The notes under the pieces are model-generated. The model was not told the DNA's origin. It saw nothing but the letters and a program-made list of their open reading frames with translations, and searched no databases. The translations under genes and the position numbers were made by a program. This document shows positions 30,223-42,286 of a stretch of 64,000 bases of DNA, piece after piece; position 1 is the stretch's first letter; every line of letters starts with the position of its first letter. Source of the DNA: Chlorokybus atmophyticus (Eukaryota > Streptophyta > Chlorokybophyceae > Chlorokybales > Chlorokybaceae); NCBI GenBank assembly GCA_009103225.1, contig RHPI01000810.1:975387-1039386 (forward strand), written 5' to 3'.

Positions 30223-30925
30223 TATGGCAGTATAATTTACCGCCACGCCTGGCGTGTATATATCATTTATTTACCACCAATGTGGTCGCAAACTGGCGAC
30301 CAAGTTAACTACGCGCACCATGTATGGATGCGGAACTGGCTCAACCATACAATGTATGGCTCTTATTAGGGGAACCATATAGTTCGTGCTGCATCTTCCA
30401 TGCGTAAGCTCCACATATGTCAATGCAGCTTCACATGTTGTGAACACATACATATGTAAAAGCAACCATGTGATTTCCTTTCAACATTATGTCATATAGC
30501 TACACATTTCCATTGAAGCACTATGCCGTGCTAAGTATCAAATGCCGTGTGGCACATGGCCATATGCATGCCGGTTGAGCGTTGTGCAGTGCTGCACATG
30601 AATAGACATGTGTGGTACATGGCCATGCCATTTTTGCGCTGAGCTATGCTACGTACTATGTGTAAGATGAGCACACGTTCCCTACGGATGGCGTCCCTTG
30701 AAGAGAATGTAGGACCGAATGGCAAAGCATCCATGTGGAGCGAAAATAGCTAGGGAAGCGCCCAACTCAATGTTGGTGAGCAAGAAGGGCGTTGGCAAGC
30801 TCAAAGCAGTGACAACTATTGTTGTGGACGTTGGGGATATCAATAGCGGAGGCACTGTTGTGCACGCCATAGCTGAGTGCTCATGGTAATTTTCCATTTG
30901 TTGAGTGTGGGGTGCCTGGTGTTAC

Positions 30926-30934
30926 TATAAAAAG
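30926..30934 (+). promoter_or_regulatory. Possible TATA box
   Basis: TATAAAAAG followed by a GC-rich stretch and TATTTAAG about 40 bp on. It resembles a pol II core promoter, but no convincing gene follows. It could belong to an unrecognised repeat. Confidence 0.2.
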
Positions 30935-31959
30935 GGCCTTCCCCCGCCCTATGTTGGGTGGGTATTTAAGAGAGGGGTAAGAGCTGCCATGGGGAGGTGT
31001 ACATCAAAGAAGCTTTCAAGAGCTGCTACAAGCTGCACCATGCAGCTCTCATCCACGTAGAGTTCAAGGGAGCACATTCTTCATCCTCCCTTTTGCCTAT
31101 GCATGTTTCCCTCTCCACACGAAGGGAGCATTGTGCATGTGAATGTTTGCAAATTGGGCATGAGTGTCTACATTATGTGCAGACTTGTGCACATAGTTCA
31201 TATGACGTGCACCTATGCATGATTCATATACATGTATGTGTGATGTGCATTACCCATATGATTATGCATGCGTCAAGTAGTCGAATCGGCTGGGCCTTAA
31301 TAGGCACAACTTGTTTTGATTGAATGTTCCTGGCGCACTTCTATCCGGCTTGTAGCCAATGGCTGGAATCAAGCCACAATAGTTGTTGTTTAATGAGTGA
31401 AGAGGGCGGTGGTCGCAACCATGCCTTGTGGACCACTATTAACGCCGCCATCGCCATTGTTATGGCTACTTTTTGGGCAACCCGTAAGCAAAAATGTATT
31501 TATAGACAGAGGATAGTGTCAAAGAGTACAAGTTGCAAGAATAAAACCGAACTACTAGAGAAGGGTAGAAAATTAATATGCTACTAAGCTAGGGAAGTTA
31601 GCCACAGAGCAGCTACAAGCCTGTGCTCAAGAGAGATGTGTCCCAACCACACAACCGCGGGAGGCGACGAGGAGAAGTCAACCGAGCATAGAATAGAGTT
31701 GTGACCTCAGCATTCAGCAAAGGAGGCAACCGCCATCTCCCTCTTACCCTCCGCGGAAGGCGTAAAGCACGCCTCCCCCACCAATCTTCACAAGCACGAG
31801 AACGAAGCAACGAGCGCAACCTATTGAAGAGAGCATCAAGCGAAGCAAACTTGTGGCCGTAACAAATAGCGTAGCGATGGCACTACAGTGCCCAAAGACA
31901 GATGGGGCGGAGAATACGCCATAAAGAAGAGAATTGAGGAGGGGCCGGGGGAACGCTCT

Positions 31960-33418
31960 TCAAAAATAGCAGGGAGGGGTAGGAGAGGTCCACCATGGCG
32001 CTGAACTTAAGAACAACAAACCGACCCACTCCCATATTAACTTTGCAGTCGGGCAGGTAGCAAACACGTGCAAGATCGACTCAACTGGCTCCTCCCCGCA
32101 CGCAAGGCAGGCAGGGTCCACTCCCATGTGCATGAGACGGTCACTAGTGTACAAGGCCCGATGCGCTATTAGCTACAAGAGAGAAACCTATGTACTCGGA
32201 GCGCGAATAGAGTGCAGGAGACCCCAACCCTGCTCCACTAAATGGGCGGAGCCAGCGCTGTGAGGCCGGCGCTTGCTCTATAAAAGCCAGTATTTGAGCT
32301 TGGATGAATAGTACTACATCAAAAAGGTCGAGAGCGAGGCGGAGTCATGCCCCTACCATGAAGCCGAGGAGGAGTCGCGATAAATATTTGTAAGAGGAGC
32401 CCCTCCCACTACCGATCAGCCCCCAAAGCGGGCGGCTTTGGGGAGGTCAAGTCAGGCGGGGGAATAAGGGCGAGGCGAGGAGCGGCAAACGAGCGGGAAA
32501 AGGAAAAACACAAATGCGGCAAAGCCGCAGGTGTGAGAGCGAACGAGCAGGTTTTGAACATGTCAGTCGATGGGTATCGCTGTCTTCCACAGCAAACAAA
32601 ACACGCGTGCATTCCGTAGAAGAGAAGCGCTCCACATGTGCTAAGGACATTGCATCTGACTGCGACAGCAGCCCCCACCACTCACCTGGGAGTGGATTTT
32701 GGGCTTGCACGAAGAACATCCTGCCAAGTCGCAGGGGTGCAGCTCCACAAGAAGGCCAGGCAATTAGCTGCCCGCCCGGGCACTCAGCGGGACACCTTGC
32801 TTGCTGAGCAAAGGCGCCGCTTGAGGTCATCCCACAGATCCACAACTTGGTGAAAGCTAGCTGCGGCTCATGAAAGGTAGCGAGAATGAGTAGAGCCGGC
32901 GCCAACAACTGCTCCATCCCATGTGTGGATGAGCGGGTTGCAAAAGAGATGCTGTCGAAGGACAGCATTATACGAGGGAGCTAATTGTGTTAAAGGACGC
33001 ATCAGCAGCCATAACAAGATAATGTACTTCAAGTGCTTGGGCACAAGCTTGTGCACTGGAAGGCTATTTAAAAAAGTGTGTAGCGCCAGCAGGTAGTCAT
33101 CTGACGATGGGGTAACTAGGTTGCGGGAACAAGCACGAAGATTGTGGAAAGCCAGGACTTTTCACGGAGCCCAACCTGGCTCGACTACACGAATAGCCCA
33201 CTTGGCCAACAGGGCCCGAACTTGGAGGGCGGGATCAAGAATGCCTAGCCCACCCGCATCTTTGGGAAGGCACGTAGTCTCTCAGCTAACCCGGCCTTGC
33301 TTGGCCGGAGATGCCCCATTAGTTGAAGAGCTAAAAAGAAGCGAGGTGCAAGCACGCTGCAGAGCATCAAGAGCACGCTGAGAGGGAAGCGCAATCGCCG
33401 CAATCTACCAGAGGCAGG
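31960..33418 (-). pseudogene. LINE (non-LTR retrotransposon) ORF2 3' part: RT thumb and zf-RVT zinc domain
   Basis: On the minus strand, segments typical of LINE ORF2 appear in order. LPKDAGGLGILDPALQVRAL followed by LLAKWAIR lies around 33270-33190, and the zinc-binding RT-associated domain LYTSDRLMHMGVDPACLACG followed by EEPVESILHVFATCP lies at about 32160-32040. The C-x2-C...H-x4-C arrangement there is that of zf-RVT. Stops and frame changes are common. The upstream RT continues at 37601 beyond an inserted family-A element whose GCAGG duplication confirms the join. Confidence 0.78.
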
Positions 33419-33457
33419 TGTTGAGAACTAGTGATGCGCCTAGTGTGTGTGTATTTG

Positions 33458-35786
33458 TGTTAGATGTTATAGCTTGTTGAAAGCACATGTATAGGCGGCG
33501 CCTACATGTAGTTGGTACGATCAGCTTAACCTTCATAGTTACGGGAGTTACGAGAGTTACGAGAGTTACGGGAGTTACGGCAGTTATGGTCAACCATGGT
33601 CAACTTTGACTTTGACCATTGACTTTGACCATTGACTAGTGTTGACTAGTGTTGACTTTGACCAGAGTTGACTAGAGTTGACTAGTACTTAGTAGCATAG
33701 TATATAAGACACTGTATACTGCTTAATACAGTGGGTCGCACATTGTCTCTATAGTTGGCGTGCTTGCTGCACTTGTCCTTAGTGTGTGCACACTTGTATG
33801 TAGGAGGCAAATACTTACACACTAGGCGCATCACTAGTTCTCAACAGGTTATGGGCCCACACTCGCTTGTGTGATCGCTTGTGCTAGTGAGAAAAAGTGT
33901 TGAGCATAGGCGCCTACTAGTAGAGTGTTCTTGGGGAGAGGGTGAGTTGTACTATTGTGTAGCAAGCAATGGCTGACACAAATAGGATGCCCATCGAGTC
34001 CCTTGATCTGCACAACTACGCTTCATGGTCGCTGAAGATGAAGTTGGTGCTGATCCGCAAGAAGCTTTGGAGTTTTGTCGACCCCACCTCCTCCACATCA
34101 TTGCGGCCAAGAACAGGTGACACTGGTACCTGGACAGAGAACTCACAATCAGCTTTTGCGCTGATAGGCTTGCACGTCAAAGACTTCCATCTCCCTCTTA
34201 TTGCGGATTGCAAGACTGGACGTGAGGCGTGGGAGGTCTTCGACACCCTCTTCAAGGCCAATAGCAACTCGCGCAAGTTGCAGCTGAGACGCAAGCTGAC
34301 ACTTCTGAAGATGGAGCACAACGAGCCAATACAGAAGTACATCTCGCGTGCAAGGGAGCTTTGGCAAAACCTTGCAGCAGTGGGCCACGACGTGAAGGAA
34401 GAGGAGGTGATGTGGGCAGTCTTAGCTGGCTTAGGAAAGAGCTTTGCTACGCTAGTGACTGTGTTGGAGTCCTCAGATGTGGTTTTGAAGTTTGCTGATG
34501 TAGTGCCTAAGCTGCTAGCTGTGGAAGGCAAGTTGGATGTTCAGGAGATAGAGAATGGTGGAGAACCTATCGCACTTTCTGCCTCATCTTCTCAACACAC
34601 ACGAAGCAGGAGCAAAGCAGGTGGTGGGAAGCCATCACGTGACAAAGAGTGTCACTACTGCAAGATGAAGGGCCACTTCATTCGCGAGTGCCAGAAGAGG
34701 ATCCACGATGAGGCAACCAAGGATGAGCACGCCACGCTGGCGATTGCTTTCTAGCATTGGTGAGGACCTCAAGGAGTTGCAGTGGATGGTGTTCGTCCGT
34801 CCTCTCCCATTGCAAGGGCGCGTGAAGGACATGCGTAGACGGAGGTCACAAACACAAAGGTCTGTGAGAGTTACTGCTAGCCTATGAGTAGTTGCTGGTG
34901 TTGAGCTGCATACACTAGAGGTTGCATTGCTGTGGAGTTGTTTTTGGTAGCACACAGGTGTGCGGTACTGGATAGAACACTTCAATTGATTAGCATGCAA
35001 GGACTGAGTTGTATAGCAAGCTAACAGGAGATGGGAGGGGTGCTTTCCTTGGTAAAAGGGTCTGATCAACCCTTGCACGGCCTACACTCTGGTATAGCAT
35101 TGCTAAGGTAGAGAACTCAATGTAGTTTATAGCATAGTTTGCCATTGAGGGAGTCTCTGAAACCACCTGAGCAAGGTCAGGCGTGGCGTGGTGGAACCTG
35201 ATGCGACAACTATGAGGAGGAAACAAGGAGTATTGGAACCTTGTAGTTGTGCTGGCAGCACGAGGAGAAGGATGGTGTCATGGAGACAAGCTTCAAGTCC
35301 GTGGGAGCAACACATCTGTGTGAGTGTTCAATGGAGTAAGTTAATGTGGGTAAGCTTGCAAGAAGAACTTGGAGTTCAAGGTCAAGCTGCGTGGGAGTGT
35401 TAGATGTTATAGCTTGTTGAAAGCACATGTATAGGCGGCGCCTACATGTAGTTGGTACGATCAGCTTAACCTTCATAGTTACGGGAGTTACGAGAGTTAC
35501 GAGAGTTACGGGAGTTACGGCAGTTATGGTCAACTATGGTCAACTTTGACTTTGACCATTGACTTTGACCATTGACTAGTGTTGACTAGTGTTGACTTTG
35601 ACCAGAGTTGACTAGAGTTGACTGGTACTTAGTGGCATAGTATATAAGACACTGTATACTGCTTAATACAGTGGGTCGCACATTGTCTCTATAGTTGGCG
35701 TGCTTGCTGCACTTGTCCTTAGTGTGTGCACACTTGTATGTAGGAGGCAAATACTTACACACTAGGCGCATCACTAGTTCTCAACA
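33458..35786 (+). mobile_element. Complete gag-only family-A element inserted in an A LTR
   Basis: A 2329-bp element flanked by ATTTG (33453-33457 and 35787-35791). Both LTRs (33458-33846 and 35398-35786) are 389 bp and share private variants: TGTTAGATG start, GCACATG and TACTTACACAC. PBS is 33847-33859, gag 33969-34754, with the usual polypurine tract before 35398. The target was the R/U5 part of an older minus-oriented A LTR. Confidence 0.94.
33969..34754 (+). CDS. gag: Gag polyprotein, copia type, intact
   Basis: A 261-residue unbroken Gag starting MADTNRMPIES, with EPIQKYISRARELWQNLAAV and the CCHC knuckle CHYCKMKGHFIREC. It ends EHATLAIAF where others read ATMAIAF, a change shared with the 28051-28836 copy, so these two are close relatives. 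It is one of four intact gag genes in the window (6301, 9385, 11248, 33969). Confidence 0.93.
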   Translation: MADTNRMPIESLDLHNYASWSLKMKLVLIRKKLWSFVDPTSSTSLRPRTGDTGTWTENSQSAFALIGLHVKDFHLPLIADCKTGREAWEVFDTLFKANSNSRKLQLRRKLTLLKMEHNEPIQKYISRARELWQNLAAVGHDVKEEEVMWAVLAGLGKSFATLVTVLESSDVVLKFADVVPKLLAVEGKLDVQEIENGGEPIALSASSSQHTRSRSKAGGGKPSRDKECHYCKMKGHFIRECQKRIHDEATKDEHATLAIAF

Positions 35787-36314
35787 ATTTGCCTCTTACA
35801 TACAAGTGTGCACACACCAAGGACAAGTGCACCAAGCACGCCAACTATAGAGACAATGTGCGACCCACTGTGTTAAGCAGTATACAGTGTCTTATATACT
35901 ATGCTACTAAGCGCTAGTCAACTCTGGTCAAAGTCAACACTAGTCAACACTGGTCAATGGTCAAAGTCAACGGTCAAAGTAAAAGTTGACCATGGTTGAC
36001 CATAACTGCCGTAACTGCCGTAACTCTCCTAACTCTCGTAACTCTCGTAACTATAAAGATTAAGCTAATCGTACCAACTACATGTAGGCGCCACCTAGAC
36101 ATGTACTTTCGACAAGCTATAACATTTAACACTCCCACGCGAGCATCTTGACCTTGAACTCCAAGTTCTTCTCGCAAGCTTACCCACCTTACCTTACTCC
36201 ATTGAACACTCCCACGAATATGTTGCTCCCACGGACTTGATGCTTGTCTCCATGACACCATCCTTCTCCTCATGCTGCCAAAGGTTCCAATACTCCTTGA
36301 ACTCCTCACAAATG

Positions 36315-37089
36315 CTAGAAAGCAACTGCCACCGTGGCATGCTCCTCCTTGGTTGCCTCATCGTGGATCCTCTTCTGGCACTTGCGAATGAAGTGGCCCT
36401 TCATCTTTCAGTAGTGACACTCTTTGTCACGTGATGGCTTCCCACCACCTGCTTTGCTCCTGCTTCGTGTGTGTTGAGAAAATAAGGCAGCAAGTGCGAT
36501 AGGTTCTCCACTATATCTTTCGAACATCCAACTTGCCTTCCACAGCTAGCAGGCTTAGGCACTACATCAGCAAAACCACATCTGAGAACTACAACACAGT
36601 CACTAGCGTAGCAAAGCTCTTTCCTAAACCAGCTAAGACTGCCCACATTACCTCCTCTTCCTTCACATCGTGGCCCACTGCTACAAGGTCTTGCCAAAGC
36701 TCCCTTGCACGCGAGATGTACTTCTGGATTGGCTCTTTGTGCTCCATCTTCAGAAGTGTCAGCTTGCGTCTCAGCTGCAGCTTGCGCGAGTTGCTATTGG
36801 CCTTGAAGAGGGTGTCGAAGACCTCCCACGCCTCACGTCTAGTCTTGCAATCCGCAATAAGAGGGAGATGGAAGTCTTTAACGTGCAAGCCTATCAGCGC
36901 AAAAGCTGATTGTGAGTTCTCGATCCAGGTTTCAACGTCACCTGTTCTTGGCCGCAATTATGTGGAAGAGGTGGGGTCGACAAAACTCCAGGACTTCTTG
37001 CGGATCAGCACCAACTTCATCTTCAGCGACCATGAAGCGTAGTTGTGCAGATCAAGGGACTCGATGGGCATCCTATCTGTGTCAGCCGT
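36315..37089 (-). pseudogene. gag: gag, heavily damaged
   Basis: Minus-strand gag remains. The start codon is ACG (CGT at 37087-37089 on the plus strand). A TAG interrupts LVTVLESS near 36589. Small deletions around 36500-36580 break the frame, and the zinc-knuckle region upstream of the stop is altered (the codon preceding CHYC region reads differently near 36405-36425). This fits its position as the oldest A insertion in the nest. Confidence 0.85.
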
Positions 37090-37600
37090 TACTTGTTACA
37101 CAATAGTACAACTCACCCTCTTCCCAAGAACACTATACTAGTAGGTGCCTATGCTCAACACTTTCTCTCACTAGCACAAGCAATCACACAAGCGAGTGTG
37201 GGCCCATAACCTGTTGAGAACTAGTGATGCGCCTAGTGTGTGTATATTTGCCTCTTACATACAAGTGTGCACACATTAAGGACAAGTGCAGCAAGCACGC
37301 CAACTATAGAGACAATGTGCGACCCACTGTATTAAGCAGTATACAGTGTCTTACATACTATGCTACTAAGCACTGGTCAACTCTGGTCAACTCTGGTCAA
37401 AGTCAACACTAGTTAACACTGGTCAATGGTCAAAGTCAGTGGTCAAAGTCAAAGTTGACCATGGTTGACCATGACTGCCGTAACTGCCGTAACTCTCCTA
37501 ACTCTTGTAACTCCCGTAACTATAAAGGTTAAGCTGATCGTACCAATTACATGTAGGCGCCACCTATACATGTACTTTCAACAAGCTATAACATTTAACA

Positions 37601-38781
37601 GCAGGCAAGTATGGATTGGTTTACAACCACTGTTCTACCCATGATACACAGGTAGTAGCGGGACCATAGTTGCAACTGGCCTTGGATTTTCTTCACGACT
37701 GCTGCAGGGAGACCTATAGCGGCACCCGTAGCATAACATAGCAGCATCCCTATGTGCTAGCGCAGAGGCCCCAGCGCAGAGGAGGGGGGGAGCGGTGTGC
37801 AAGACTCAACATGATGCCTACCGACTTGCGATATTCAAGAAGAGAGTCCGAAGCAATAGTCCGCCATGATGCTTGTAAAATTCAATAACTGCACCAATCA
37901 TCGCAATGAGGATGGCCATGTCATCAAAAAAGGCATATCATCAACGCTCCCCCACATCTTTCATGTCGCATGCAGCACCCTCCTATATATCATCATCGGA
38001 GGGGAGAAGGCGGAGACCCATAAGAAAGGAAAAGGGACGTAGCATCTAGCCCAACGCTTCTGATGCAAGATTGAAGACAGAGTATGGCACCACTCAAGCG
38101 GAGGGGGGAGTGAGATTCTTCGTGATGCCCCCTTTGACCTGCCCGAGCAATGTGGAGCTGCAGCTATAGTGTAGCGTCTGCAGAACTTGAGGCATTAACG
38201 GGCGCAGTGGAGACATCCTTCATAAAATGTACCACCCAAACATCCAATGCGAAGGGGTTCTGTTGAGAGCTGAAAAGCGAGGAAACTTCATTCCATCAGA
38301 CCCACGAGGCCACCACCATTCCGCCCATCATGGTGCGCGGCTGACACCCGTGCTCCAGTGCATCTTCACGCTACAACAGCAGCGCGACCCCGGCAGAGCG
38401 AACGGCTGAGGGTGGGAAGGATGCATGCGCGTCACACCCAACCACAAGCACGAGCTCGCATATCGCAGCAGCAAGGAGTGGAAAAGCACCGTGGGCTGCT
38501 TGCCAAGAGATGCATTCCGAGCACACGAGGACGGAGGGTGTAACGGGAGCAATAATAATCAGGGTATTATTGCTACCTACATAACACATTCTGTATGAAT
38601 AAGTATATAATATATGCTTATTTATACCTCTTTTCTACGGTTCCTCGCTGAAAGGCTTGTCATAGGCGGTGTGGGTGTTGGGTAGAGGATTGAAGGGGCA
38701 TCACCGGCGACGGTGGTGCTGTTACAGAGGGGACCGAGAAGGTGAGGGTGCAGAGTGGTGCTGCCCAGCTGGTTCCCCGCC
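37601..38781 (-). pseudogene. LINE ORF2 reverse transcriptase, palm and thumb
   Basis: Minus-strand segments match LINE RT: a catalytic-box-like FDDMAILIAMIGAV near 37930, GAAIGLPAAVVKKIQGQLQL near 37730, then SRYYLCIMGRTVVVNQSILA ending at the insertion site. The last matches the KI..W..RYLS.AGR..LI.SVL block that precedes the thumb in LINE RTs. The reading continues at 33418. Frame changes are frequent, and 38300-38781 is hard to read. Confidence 0.7.
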
Positions 38782-38802
38782 AATTCACCTGCTGCCGAGC
38801 GG

Positions 38803-38830
38803 CCCCCCCCCCCCCCCCCCCCCCCCCNCC
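38803..38830. other. Poly-C run with N: probable assembly join
   Basis: More than 20 C residues then N at 38828. The sequence shared with 20294-21865 ends about 20 bp before. Treat the join as unverified. Confidence 0.65.
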
Positions 38831-41200
38831 GGAGCTGGCAGATGATCATCAGAAGTCATTGACCTCCACTCCTCAATTGCTCAAAGAAAGCGCAGGAAGA
38901 ACACCATGGTTGCACCGGTGACGAGGAGAAACCTCCACTCCCAGAGCGCCAGCCAGCAATGGTCCTCTCGTGCTGGCGTTAATATCCAGCGCGTCGACGA
39001 AAAGAAGAAAATGACGTATGCAACGTCCTTCTTCGTGCCCACTTGCACCCCAGTGTTGATGAGGGCATAGTCAATCTCCATTTCCTCATCTGCCGCCTTC
39101 AGAGACACCTCCACATGCCGCAGAGAGGCAAGGAGGTTGGTGTTAAGATGGACGTTGACAAGCATACACATGCACAAGTGCACACCACAACATCAGCGTT
39201 AGGAGACCACACAAGACCATCTGTTGCCATTATGTCCATGGGTTTTATACCCGCCAGCTATATATGCTTTTACTCTAGAAGGTACTGCATCTAGCACTCA
39301 ACCATAAATTAAGCTCCAAGTTGCTGCACGTAGCTAACTTTGAGAGCTTTTTCACAAGCTATAACACACGCCAAATAATCAAGTAACCATTGAGATACAA
39401 CCATTCTTCTACAGCGCCAAAGTCTCCAGACTCGCCGACGCACCTGGAACCTCTCCACTTGAGTCGCCTCAACCTTCTGGCGGCTATTCCTATGCAGAGG
39501 GCAAGTTGACCGGCTGACATAGATGGAAAAATATCCTCAACAGTTGGTGCGCAGCCACTCCCGAGGTGTGCGCATGTGCGAAGGGGGAAGAAGTTGGGTG
39601 CACATCAGCCCCAAACGCTGGCCAACCGAGGTAAGAAGGATATTGGAGGGGGGCTCCGCATTTAGCGTGCCAAAGCCTATGACTGGCACCACTAGTAGTC
39701 GGCTAGAGTATGCCAGGTCGGTAGTCACCCCAGCACTGCGAAGGCAGTCGAGCAAGGGCGGGGGAAAGAATGGACGGTGTCCTCCGCTGCCAGTGACGGA
39801 GGAGGAGAAGTTGTTCATCCACCTCCGAAAAGGCCTCCAGGTCTTCAAGGGTGGAGAAGACCTGCTGTTCATGCTCATCTTATCCGCGCAGCTGCGTACC
39901 GTTGGCGCAGTTGGAGGAGATGGGGTTGCTGCAGGCGTGTGCACGGGGTGGTCCGGCGCAAGAGCAGTAGTAGCACATGTTGGCTGAAGCCAGGAGCAAA
40001 TGGAGGGTTGCCTACTAGCTGAGCCGTGCGTGGGAAGCGGGAGTCGCCTCCACCTGTATCTCCTCGGCACGATCATCTCCCAACCATCTTCCATATCAGC
40101 AACGGACGGGAGACGTGCCGCCGGGAGGAGGGGGGGGGGNTTTTTGAGAAGAGGGCAACATTAATGTGTCTTCATCTTGCTGCAGAGAATCCTCCTGCGC
40201 CTCGATGCGAGTGACAGCAACCTGGCTCAGCAGATGAGAGGAGAGGGGGCCCATCTCAACAACCTCTGCATCTGCATTGCAATCAGCTGCCGGAGAGGGA
40301 GGGAGAGGAGAGTTTGCTGAAGGGGAGGCAGTTGCATGCGACTGAGAGTGGGTAGCATATTGATGCGACATAGACTCGGCTGGTCATCACCTGCCGAGGT
40401 GAGCACGCTTGTGTGCATGGGGCAGTTGGCACAAGTGTGACCTGGCTGTTGGCACCCAATGCAGGTCAGGGGAGATGAGGACGATAAAACATCCACCGTG
40501 TGCACCCTCAGCTGCCCTTCGTGCATTGTCTTAAATGCAATCTTTTTTGGAAGGACTGCATCCGGCTTGGGGTCGAAATGGAAACGGGATGAGCAGCTCG
40601 AAGGGAAGTTGGCCACCGACGAGAGGGAAGAGGAGGATCCGAGGTGACCATATGCCAAAATTGCAGGCTTTTTAGAATGGGAGAAGTTCCGGGTGTGCAC
40701 CGAGAAAGGAAATCCAAAATCTGGGTGCTTCGAGCTCCGACCAGCGGATGACACGAACATGCAAGTTGTTGCAGCGGGGGAGCTTGCCACGCATTGTACG
40801 AGTAATACATGGCATGTAACGCTCGTACACGCTGTCCGCACCTGCTACCGAAGAGAATACACACTAAAACTCTCCGGAGGGGAGGGAACATATGAAGTAT
40901 GGAAGACTACCCCCAGCCCCTTCCGAGCAAACATCGCGCAACCATGCCACACGGACACTAGCTGCATTCCCTAAGCCTAACGACTACTAGAACACGAAGA
41001 CAAGTGCGAAGGACGCGAGCCTGGACTGCCATGTGTCATATGCATCAAGAGAAACATTAACCTCCATGACACATGCATCCGCGAGAAGGGGAGAGCAAGG
41101 AGGTACAACAGACGATGCAGCCACCAAGTGGGAAAGTAACTTAGCTGCGTTGGGTGAGCCCCCCTTCAAGAGGCCAGACGCTGGGCGTGCAGTGCCCCGC
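38831..41200 (-). pseudogene. LINE 5' part: ORF1 with CCHC zinc knuckle, decayed
   Basis: A minus-strand frame at 40227-40841 carries CIGCQQPGHTCANC (near 40450), a C-x2-C-x4-H-x4-C knuckle of the type found in LINE ORF1 proteins, preceded by a segment ending DVLSSSSPLTCIG and followed by a Ser/Pro-rich region. Another frame (39537-40094) starts DGWEMIVPRRYRWR, like the ends of ORF1 RNA-binding regions. It lies upstream, in the minus sense, of the ORF2 pieces at 37601-38781 and 31960-33418, so all probably belong to one LINE. A homopolymer and N at 40128-40140 interrupt it. Confidence 0.5.
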
Positions 41201-42185
41201 AGGGCGGAGGGGAAAGCCTGCGATCTCTAGGCGCTTTGATTGTCCTCGAAAATGCGCAGAATCCGGGGTGGGCGGAGCAGCGGAGGTGAGAGGGGGAAAG
41301 GCTGACCCGCCGGGGCCGTCTAACCCCTCCATCTCGTGTGGTCCGCCGACATGGCCATCCTGTGTCCGAATCGGACGCTGATTAATTGGCCAAAAATAGA
41401 AAAACATCAGAAAGATGGGGCTGGGCGGGCAGGGGAGCAGGATTAGAGCGGATCATCCTCCCCGCTCCGTGCCCCACCTACCCCCCGCAATCCACATCTT
41501 CCCCCGCCACGTCCTAATGAGCAAGTCCGCCGCCGCTCCATTGCTACGGCTATTGGCTGCCGATAGCCAACTGTTCAAGATGCAAAAATTGTGGCGGCTA
41601 CCTTGTGCGGTCAAAGGCATCTTTGAACGTAAACAACAATAACAGTAATTCAAACTTGATATGTCATTTTCATCATACATAATGAGTCTAATAATTTACG
41701 CAATATTGGTTTTATTACGATAGCAACATGCACTAAACGCATTGCGTACTATGCAACAACAGAAGATACGTTGGCATCGCGCTATTGCTAACAGGCAGGT
41801 CGCAGTGTGATCATGATTCGGCCTGAAACCACCAACCCCAATTGCACCAATTAAAGTCAAAAATTCAATCGTCGCCCACCCGAATAACTGATAGGTAGTG
41901 CTAAGTGCGATTGGACACAACAAAGATGACATTATCACACCAGGTATCGTACAACGCAGTATGCAAACAAATCGCCCAAACTCCGACATGTCATGAGCAG
42001 ATAGACCTTAATACACGGATGCTGGATGCTAAAAAGCTTGCTTGGTTAGCGTAGTACGTTATCTTTAAGCTCCGCTGCAGGTTAGTACGACATCATTCTA
42101 CATGTGCACCAATGGCTTTTAACCGCAACTTGTTGTTGAACACGCAGTGCGGGCGTTGATGAAGACATTAAATCTCAAGCAATGC

Positions 42186-42286
42186 TTAAATGTTTATGCT
42201 GGGGGTGGTGGGTGCTGAGCACCCACCACCCCCAGCACAAACATTTAATGAAGGCAGGGAGTGGTGGGTGCTGAGCACCCACCACT
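42186..42286. repeat. Two adjacent palindromes around GTGCTGAGCAC
   Basis: A palindrome is centred on G42217 with 31-nt arms (42186-42216 and 42218-42248) and one mismatch (A42196 with C42238). A second is centred on G42273 with perfect 13-nt arms (42260-42272 and 42274-42286). Both share GGTGGGTGCT-G-AGCACCCACC, so one derives from the other. Smaller one-base-centre palindromes follow at 42353-42375 (11-nt arms) and 42613-42637 (12-nt arms). Confidence 0.92.

Larger units (their letters stand above)
29340..31959. other. Intergenic DNA with a minisatellite
   Basis: No gene is supported. It begins with a TTATATATATA tract. A 46-bp minisatellite lies at about 29855-30222 and a possible TATA box at 30926. 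Short ORFs such as 29583-29975 and 30997-31323 match nothing known to me. Confidence 0.4.
33419..37600 (-). mobile_element. Minus-strand family-A element split by a younger insertion
   Basis: The 3' LTR is in two parts (33419-33457 and 35792-36131) because a plus-strand A element inserted into it. The 5' LTR is 37212-37600 (389 bp) and PBS is 37199-37211. The outer flanks are GCAGG on both sides (33414-33418 and 37601-37605). The internal region is shortened by a deletion of about 500 bp between PPT and gag, and gag is broken. Sequence on both sides is LINE ORF2 on the minus strand. Confidence 0.9.

Noticed and set aside
41696-41989. 97-residue hydrophobic minus-strand ORF as a membrane protein
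   Set aside because: It is a single short frame in AT-rich DNA without a promoter, family match or neighbouring exons.
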